Positions 57,963 through 64,000 of a DNA stretch of 64,000 nt are shown here, in pieces. The translations under genes and the position numbers were made by a program. The DNA is from Iris pallida (taxonomy: Eukaryota > Streptophyta > Magnoliopsida > Asparagales > Iridaceae). Position 1 is the first letter of the stretch; each line of letters opens with the position of its first letter. The notes under the pieces were generated by a model that made no database searches, was not told where the DNA came from, and saw only the letters and a program-made list of their open reading frames with translations. The DNA is taken from the NCBI GenBank assembly GCA_029216955.1, contig JANAVB010015600.1, forward strand, positions 39,492,398 to 39,556,397, given 5' to 3'.

Positions 57963-59456
57963 CACATTAGAACAGAGGGAAGGGTTCCTCCGTTTGATGC
58001 ACCGCTCGGGGATCCACAACATGGAGGAGTTAAACGCTGCTTTGCGTCAGACTGATGACGGAAAGAAGAAGTGACGTGATATGAGAGCGTCATTTTCCAT
58101 AATGGCTAAAGTACCTAAGTTTGTAGTGCCTGTCCTCTTTTTCCATTATAAAATGAAAAAGTTTGGCTTTATTAAATCCTAGCGCGTTTAAGTTTTGTTG
58201 TGTAACTGTTTTGACACATCTTGTTTTTGGACATATATGAGCTTTATTGAGCTTTGTTGTGTAACTGTCCTGATATATCATCAACTTCCGAACAACACGT
58301 AGCGTTTCTTCCCGAAATATACACCTTATGGACGTGCATAACATTTCAACTTCAATTGCATATAAATAGTTGCGAGAAAAAAAGAATATTTACTATATTC
58401 TCTTCTACTTTCTGATGTTTCCAGAGGACCAACTGACGAAAATTCCCAGAACCGGTATCGGTGATCTTGGATACTATAAAGTTGAACCACTTTGACACAC
58501 ACATCAGAGAGCTCAGAACTTTTCATGCTTTACAGGGCTTCCTCGAGATGGTAGGAAGGGCCTTTATACATGAGAGTTCGACGGTGGAGACACAGAATTA
58601 GGAATTGTATCACAAGGGTGATCTTATTCCTACTTCTCACGAAGGGTCATCTTTTCTCCACCAGTTGTATTGACAACAACTTTTTTTGAGCTGCTGCACT
58701 CTGTCGTTCTCCTCTCGTCTTTCTGAGAGAGAAGACCAGAGTTAATTCTGTTGCCTTGCTCGCTGCTTCAGGTTTATGTCGACAAGGAACTGGCACCAAC
58801 AAGGAGATCTAAAGATGTAATAGACCTCCATTTGTTATGTTTAGAATGAAAATCTGAGATGTAATAGATTTCTATTAAGATGTATCTATATTTTTAAAGA
58901 AGGAATAAAGAATAATTTTTCTCTCCTTTATGATTTGATTTGCTGTGATAATATAGAAAATAGAATCCAGAGGTAATGTGGACGTGAACTTATTTTTCTA
59001 TTGATGATCTTTAAGCCAGCTAGGACTCAAAGACAGGATATCATGTCTAAAAAAATGATATCTGTGATAATACGAATTTATCATAAAGATAAGATGTCAT
59101 TTTAAAACAGCTGGGTTTCAAAAGACAGAATTGATGATTTAGATGGACTCCATGGTGGATTTTGAGTATTTATTATCTGTAGCTTTATTTACGAGAAAGT
59201 AAAGTAAATAAACGATAATAAATATAGGCTTTAAAAAGATTGATGAGAGAATAAGTACGCCTTTTCGAGGAAAGGTTGCTTCGGTTCTTGAGACAAAGAA
59301 TAAATGAAGACCACTTCACGAGATGAAAGGAGATGAATGAACGAACATCCCTTTTCGAAGAAAGGTTATTTCGATTCGTGAGACAGAATGTTTGGCCTTT
59401 CTATCTAAAATAATGTGGAACTTTTCTGAGAATATTATTCACTCCTTTTCTTTCAT
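57963..59456 (+). other. Decayed antisense region of Tat2
   Basis: No gene can be supported. Around 58970-58990 there is one reverse copy of the CACGTCC/TACCTCTGA motif of Tat1. Around 59265-59395 (GAAGAAAGGTTATTTCG) it corresponds to 31990-32110 of Tat1 in reverse orientation. Confidence 0.5.
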
Positions 59457-59751
59457 TTGCAAATGTCTTCAGAAGATATGCCTAAGGAGGCGAAAGTCAT
59501 CCCGAAGAACGAAGCCGCCCTCGACACTCCTTCCGACGAGCCTCCACCGCCTACTCAGTCAGAAGTAGGAGAAAGCTCGGCTGTTCCTGGACAGAAACAG
59601 GACATTCTCGCCAAACTGGTGGAGCCTGCGAGTACTGCGAGGAAGAAGCTCTGAGGAAAGCTGTATATGAATTTTTGGTGTCATCCAACAATAATGTATT
59701 CGAGCTCCTTGCGAAATTTGTCTTCGATCAGGAGGGCTCTGGTCCTCGTTG
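59457..59751 (+). pseudogene. Small antisense acidic ORF of Tat2 (frameshifted)
   Basis: Homologue of 31635-31919. The frame starting at 59457 reads MQMSSEDMPKEAKVIPKNEA, then PPPPTQSEVGESSAVPG and LAKLVEPASTARKKL to a TGA at about 59652; another frame continues VYEFLVSSNNNVFELLAKFV, FDQEGSGPR to a stop at 59751. It lies just past integrase on the antisense strand, as in Tat1. Confidence 0.6.
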
Positions 59752-59849
59752 ATTTTATAAATTTCTTTTTGTTCGAACTATGCAATAAAAGGAATTTTAT
59801 TTACATTCTGATTCTCTGTGTTGATATCACTTTGTCTTCAAACATGATA

Positions 59850-61030
59850 TTTCTTAAGAAATTTGCCATTAATGGGCATCATGGCGACTCGACCATCCAT
59901 ACCAGTCAATTGAAAAGCTCTATTAGAGAAAACTTTGCTTACAACGTAGGGTCCTTCCCACTTTGCTTCGAATTTGCCTTTGCACATGTGCGTCATAGTC
60001 ATAGGACGTCTGACGGTTAGAACTAGTTCTCTTTTCTGAAATGTTCGGACTTTGACTTTACGGTTGAAGGCTTTTGATAGACGAGCTTGGTATAACTCAA
60101 TATATTGTTGAGCTAGGAGCCGTTTCTCGTCAAGCGCTTCAAGCTCCTAAAGTCTCAGACGATCATTGTTTTTGGTTGTGAGTTTATTGGCAATGGCAAT
60201 CCTTAGGGAAGGGATCTGGATTTTCAATGGTAAGACGGCCTCGCATCTATATACCAAAGAGAAAGGTGTACAGCCTGTGGGAGTATGTACAGTAGTACGG
60301 TAAGACCATAAACATTCTCCAAGCTTTTTACTCCAGCTTCGTTTGTTGATATAAACAAACTTCTTGAGGATTTTGATGATGGTCTTGTTAAATGCTTCTG
60401 CCAACCCGTTAGCTGCAAGATTATAAGCTGTAGAAGCAAAATTATCGATCATGTTGTTATTGCAGAATCGAGTGAATTTCTGACTGATGAACTGTGGCCC
60501 ATTATCATGAATGATTCGCCGAAGAACACCAAATTTGTAGATCACATGATGCTTAATAAAATTAATAACACTGCTTGTTTTTACCTCAGCTAGAGGTATA
60601 GCTTCAGCCCACTTTGAGAAATAATCAGTTATGGCCAATATGAACCGATGTCTTCGAGACGAGGGAGGGTTAATAGGACCAATGACATCCATGCCCCAAG
60701 CTTCAAAGGGCCATGATGCTGCCGTTGGGTGAAGAAATTCTGATGGTTGATGGGTGAAGTCATCATGGATTTGGCATGCTCGGCACTTCCTTGCATACTC
60801 GATTGTATCAGATACCATCGAGGGGCAATAGTAGCCCATACGGCAAATTCGATCCTGTAGTTTAGGACCAGGTTGATATGCACCACAAACACCGTCATGA
60901 GCTTCACGAAGTATTTGTTTTGCTTTCTCTCCTGCGAGACAGCATAGGAGTAAGCAATCAAACGTTCGTCGGTAGAGTGTCTTTGTAGCATGATTATAAT
61001 AGAATCTGAGTGACCGCTAACGAATTGTTG
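59850..61030 (-). pseudogene. Tat2 integrase (one or more stops)
   Basis: On the minus strand: GVCGAYQPGPKLQDRICRMG, ARKCRACQIHDDF (zinc-binding CxxC), WGMDVIGPINPPSS (Asp), IIHDNGPQFISQ (Asp), NGLAEAFNKTIIKI (Glu): the complete DDE set. TAG at about 60150 ends the long frame, but the family C-terminus continues (ELEALDEKRLLAQQYIEL, GKFEAKWEGPYVVSKVF) to about 59850. Better preserved than in Tat1. Confidence 0.88.
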
Positions 61031-61931
61031 TAGCCTCCTTAGGATCTTCGGGTAAGATATCATTGGCCACAAATTCTATGAAAGGAGTCCTCTAATCTTC
61101 ATTGATAGTACAAATTTCATCCGAATTGTTGAATTCCATGTTTGAGTTGTTGACTTCAATATTTAAGTTATTCTCGACGCAAAATAACTCTCTATTAGTG
61201 ATGACGATCATTTGTTACCTTCTTATTGGAATTGCTAACAGTGCTACAAGATTAGCGAGTGCATCAGCCTCTATATTACACGTTCGGCGTACATGCTCGA
61301 TAAAGAAGCATTTGAATGAAGTAGCCATCCTGATCGTTGTATCATGATATGGGACCAGATCTTGATGTCAAACTTCGTACGTGCCTCTAACTTGGTTGAC
61401 AATCAGTTTGGAGTCTCTGTAAACTTCAAGATATTCAATATCTAATTGTTTAGCCAATTGGAGACCAATGACCAGAGCATTGTATTCAGCCACATTATTG
61501 GAACACGACTCATCTAAAGAATAAGCTCTTTGAATAGCTAAGCCTTCTGGTGAGACGAGGACGATTCCAACTCCAGCAACAACAGCACCTTTTGGTCCAT
61601 TTCTGGATGCACCATCAAAGAATAGACGCCATGTAAGAATTTCTTCTGAAATCATGTTGGACTCTAAATTTTTATCTGGAATCTTGTCGTAGAGTTTAGA
61701 CATTTCGGAAACTAGATGAGCTGCCAGAAAGTCAGCAAGGGCTTGACCTTTAACAGACTTTTGAGGAACATAAACCATATCATATTGTGCTAACAATATG
61801 GCCCATGTTGCAAGCTTGGAATTGAGTGTACTTGGCTTCTTCATCAGGACCCGGAGAGGGTTAAACCTAGAAATAATATGAATAGTTTGGCCAGTGATAT
61901 AATGCCTCGTCTTTTGAACAACAAACATCAA
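61031..61931 (-). pseudogene. Tat2 RNase H end and additional RNase H (aRNH)
   Basis: The minus-strand frame 61931-61371 reads HIISRFNPLRVLMKKPSTLN, LFFDGASRNGPKGAVVAGVG, NNVAEYNALVIGLQ and YRDSKLIVNQVRGTYEV, then TGA; the remaining aRNH (FFIEHVRRTCNIEADALANL) is read on in the same direction to about 61200. The active-site Asp, Glu, Asp and Asp are present. It also shows what the Tat1 frame was at the CACTA-1 insertion site. Confidence 0.88.
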
Positions 61932-62940
61932 AGCTAGACATTTTTTTCTATTGGGGTGTATCGATGCTCAGCTCCAATCATTGTACGGCTAAGGTAATAG
62001 ATAGCCTGTTTATGACCTTCTTTATTCTTCTGAGCTAATAAAGCACCTAGGGAATAGTCCATTGCTCGAACATACATCAGGAGGGGTATTCCTGAGACTG
62101 GAGGCACTAGAACTGGAGGGTTCATCAAGTACTGCTTTATGTCTTCAAATGCTTGCTGACATTCTTCAGTCCAAATAAAAGACATACCTTTCTTCATGAG
62201 TTGAGTGAATGGTCTACAACATCTAAAAAGATTAGAGATGAATCTCCTGGTATATACAAGCTATCCCTGGAATTCTCGTAGCTCTTTTAGGTTGCGTAGA
62301 GGACGCATCTCTTGAATGGTTTTGATTTTCTCAGGGTCAACGTGTATACCTTTAGAGGTAATAACGAATCCAAGAAATTTGCCACTAGAGACTCCCAGGA
62401 ATGACTTGGTGGGATTCATCTTGAGTTGATGCTGGCGCATTAGATCGAAAATAGTTCTTAAGTCTTGAATATGGTCTTCCTTTAGACGGCTTCTGACAGC
62501 AATATCGTCAACATAGCATTCAACAGTCTTTCGTAAATGATCACGAAAGATAGTACTCATGGCCCGCTGATAAGTTGCACCAGCGTTCTTAAGACCAAAT
62601 GGCATGACAGTGTAGTAATAGACTCCAAGAGGAGTACAAAAAGATGTATGTTTCTCATCTTCCAGATGCAACTTGATTTGATTATATCCTGAAAATCCAT
62701 CCATAAAAGATATACGTTCAAATCCGCAAGTATTTTCGATCCTGACATCAGTGATTGAAAGAGGGAATTCATCCTTGGGACAAGCTTCATTAAGGTCTTT
62801 GAAGTCAATGCAGACTCAGACTTTTCCTATTTTCTTCAAAACTGGGACAACATTAGCCACCCAGTCTGGATGTTGTTCTTCTATGACAAAACTGCAGGCG
62901 ATGAGTTTCTTGACTTCAGCTTCTATGGCATCCATGTCAG
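61932..62940 (-). pseudogene. Tat2 reverse transcriptase-RNase H (frameshifted)
   Basis: Minus-strand frame from about 62880: VVPVLKKIGKV, TAG-type stop, VCIDFKDLNEACPKDEFPLS, GFSGYNQIKLHLEDEKHTSF, MPFGLKNAGATYQRAMSTIF, the catalytic YVDDIAVRS, then FLGFVITSKGIHVDPEKIKT. A stop lies after KELREFQG (about 62261). RNase H follows in 62197-61934 (MYVRAMDYSLGALLAQ, EHRYTPIEK), with a frameshift in a run of A at about 61940. The protein is otherwise full length and closely like Tat1. Confidence 0.92.
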
Positions 62941-62941
62941 G

Positions 62942-63481
62942 TCAAAATTGATGCTGTTGCTGCTTGACTGGCTTCGCATTCGTCAGAATGTATTCCCTAA
63001 TAAGTTGGATCAGTTCTTGTTTATCTACTTCAGTGAGGCTTTTGCTGACAAACATTAGTTTTGGGGAAATTTCATCTCCAATATTGACTTGAACCAACTG
63101 ATCTTCGGTAGGTGGCTCAGGTTGTTCAAAGCGAAGCTCCCATTGAGTATCCATCCTTTGTGCCCAAGGATCAGATTCAGAGACTTCGATAAAGTCTTCG
63201 TCGTCTTCCGAGAACTCGACAGTTACCATATTAGAAGATATAGTCACTCGATAGACGTGCCCTACACTGGTGTCTGAATACCATGAAACATAATCAGAAA
63301 AGTTAGAACGTTCTTCTTCATCGGATTCGGAGGCTTCTGGAGTCGGAATTGGTGAAGTATAACCTAATCCCCGCTTCATTTTGCTGTAATATTTTTGTGA
63401 TTTTCCTTTTGGAGCAGGAATACGAATAGGAGTTCGCCTTCCTTTGCCACCATTGAGACCAGCTTTAAAATTATAGCCCAT
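62942..63481 (-). CDS. Tat2 polyprotein segment between protease and RT
   Basis: An open frame of 179 codons: MGYNFKAGLNGGKGRRTPIR, KRGLGYTSPIPTPEASESDE, VTVEFSEDDEDFIEVSESDP, then LTEVDKQELIQLIREYI, which is the usual lead-in to Ty3/gypsy RT. An acidic stretch lies in the middle. I see no protease active-site motif here. Confidence 0.65.
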   Translation of the reverse strand: MGYNFKAGLNGGKGRRTPIRIPAPKGKSQKYYSKMKRGLGYTSPIPTPEASESDEEERSNFSDYVSWYSDTSVGHVYRVTISSNMVTVEFSEDDEDFIEVSESDPWAQRMDTQWELRFEQPEPPTEDQLVQVNIGDEISPKLMFVSKSLTEVDKQELIQLIREYILTNAKPVKQQQHQF

Positions 63482-63505
63482 CTTTTGAATGATATCTTTT
63501 GATTG

Positions 63506-64000
63506 CTAACTATAACGACGTAGTTGAAGTCTTTCGTTATCGTGATTTTCTTCTTCACTGTCGGGCGTGATCTTCTGTTCTGTTCCTTTACTAAAAAGTA
63601 TAGGAAGTTCATCTTTCTTCTTGGAAGGAACTAAGAAGAAGGAGTCATGCATTGGCTCGAGCAATACTTCGTTTTGGGAAGCTTGAACTACTCCTATGGT
63701 AAGTGGTTCGAAGTTATCTAACATTTTTAAATAACATCAAGTATAATAAAGAACATCAATATACTGTAAAGGAGATGCTACTTTATTGATTTGTACATCA
63801 TCATTTACAACATGATTCTTAGCCTTAACAGAAGGCTTAGTTAGGTTGGTAACCAGAGGAAGAGAAGAAGGATTCTTAGCCTTATCAGAAGGCTTAGTAA
63901 GGTTGATAACCATAGAAGGAGAAGGAGAAGGTGAAGGTTTGTTACGACGAAAGTCAATAACCAGAGGCTCAGAAGGGGTGATCTCCTCTTGTTCCCTTTC
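63506..64000 (-). pseudogene. Tat2 gag-pol linker, cut by window edge
   Basis: From the edge the minus strand is open to a TGA at about 63745: EEITPSEPLVIDFRRNKPSP, then two copies of a NLTKPS.KAKN motif. After the stop, 63724-63506 gives MLDNFEPLTIGVVQASQNEV, SFFLVPSKKKDELPILF. Same direction as the RT. The protease proper and gag lie outside the window or are not recognised. Confidence 0.6.

Noticed and set aside
57650..58093. 147-codon minus-strand ORF
   Set aside because: Shadow of the plus-strand ORF at 57756; no domain.

Overview
The window is plant nuclear DNA made almost entirely of nested transposable elements. I see no intact host gene, no tRNA or rRNA and no CRISPR array. The plant origin rests on Tat-lineage Ty3/gypsy polyproteins with a second (archaeal-type) RNase H domain, CACTA (En/Spm) transposons with TNP2, DUF4218 and DUF4216 domains, a plant mobile domain (PMD) reading frame, and captured exons resembling plant NOT1, delta-COP and a PHD-finger gene. 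The species cannot be named from the sequence. Family assignments come from recognised motifs; no database search was run.

Layout. 1-10131: a large non-coding LTR element (LARD-1), read on the minus strand and cut by the left window edge (LTR 1-3820, internal 3821-4856, LTR 4857-10131). 10349-56690: a Tat-type Ty3/gypsy element (Tat1, plus strand), which is the host of two insertion stacks. Stack one is CACTA-1 (11348-29576, 3-bp TSD TCC) inside the RNase H region; CACTA-1 itself holds LARD-2 (15583-25250, 5-bp TSD GGTAA) inside its TNP2 gene. Stack two is CACTA-4 (36282-54383, TSD AGG) inside Tat1's antisense PMD gene; CACTA-4 itself holds CACTA-2 (37167-50907, TSD GTA). From 56906 to the right edge lies a second Tat element (Tat2) on the minus strand, tail-to-tail with Tat1.

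How the parts relate. Tat1 and Tat2 both have RT, RNase H, the extra RNase H and integrase, all broken by stops or frameshifts. Both also carry an antisense gene module between integrase and the 3' LTR, with its own TATA box, an ATG starting MAPK, and a conserved small acidic ORF at the far end. In Tat1 this module encodes a PMD plus a coiled coil; in Tat2 the PMD is absent. CACTA-1 is a decayed autonomous-type element with two transposase genes and a 376-bp hairpin. CACTA-2 and CACTA-4 show no transposase but carry host gene fragments (NOT1 and delta-COP; a PHD-finger gene), so they look like Pack-CACTA elements.

The observations most worth following are the antisense PMD gene of the Tat elements, the two gene-capturing CACTA elements with an empty-site copy in the same window, the hairpin in CACTA-1, and a 17-bp minisatellite shared by the Tat LTRs and the antisense-gene introns.
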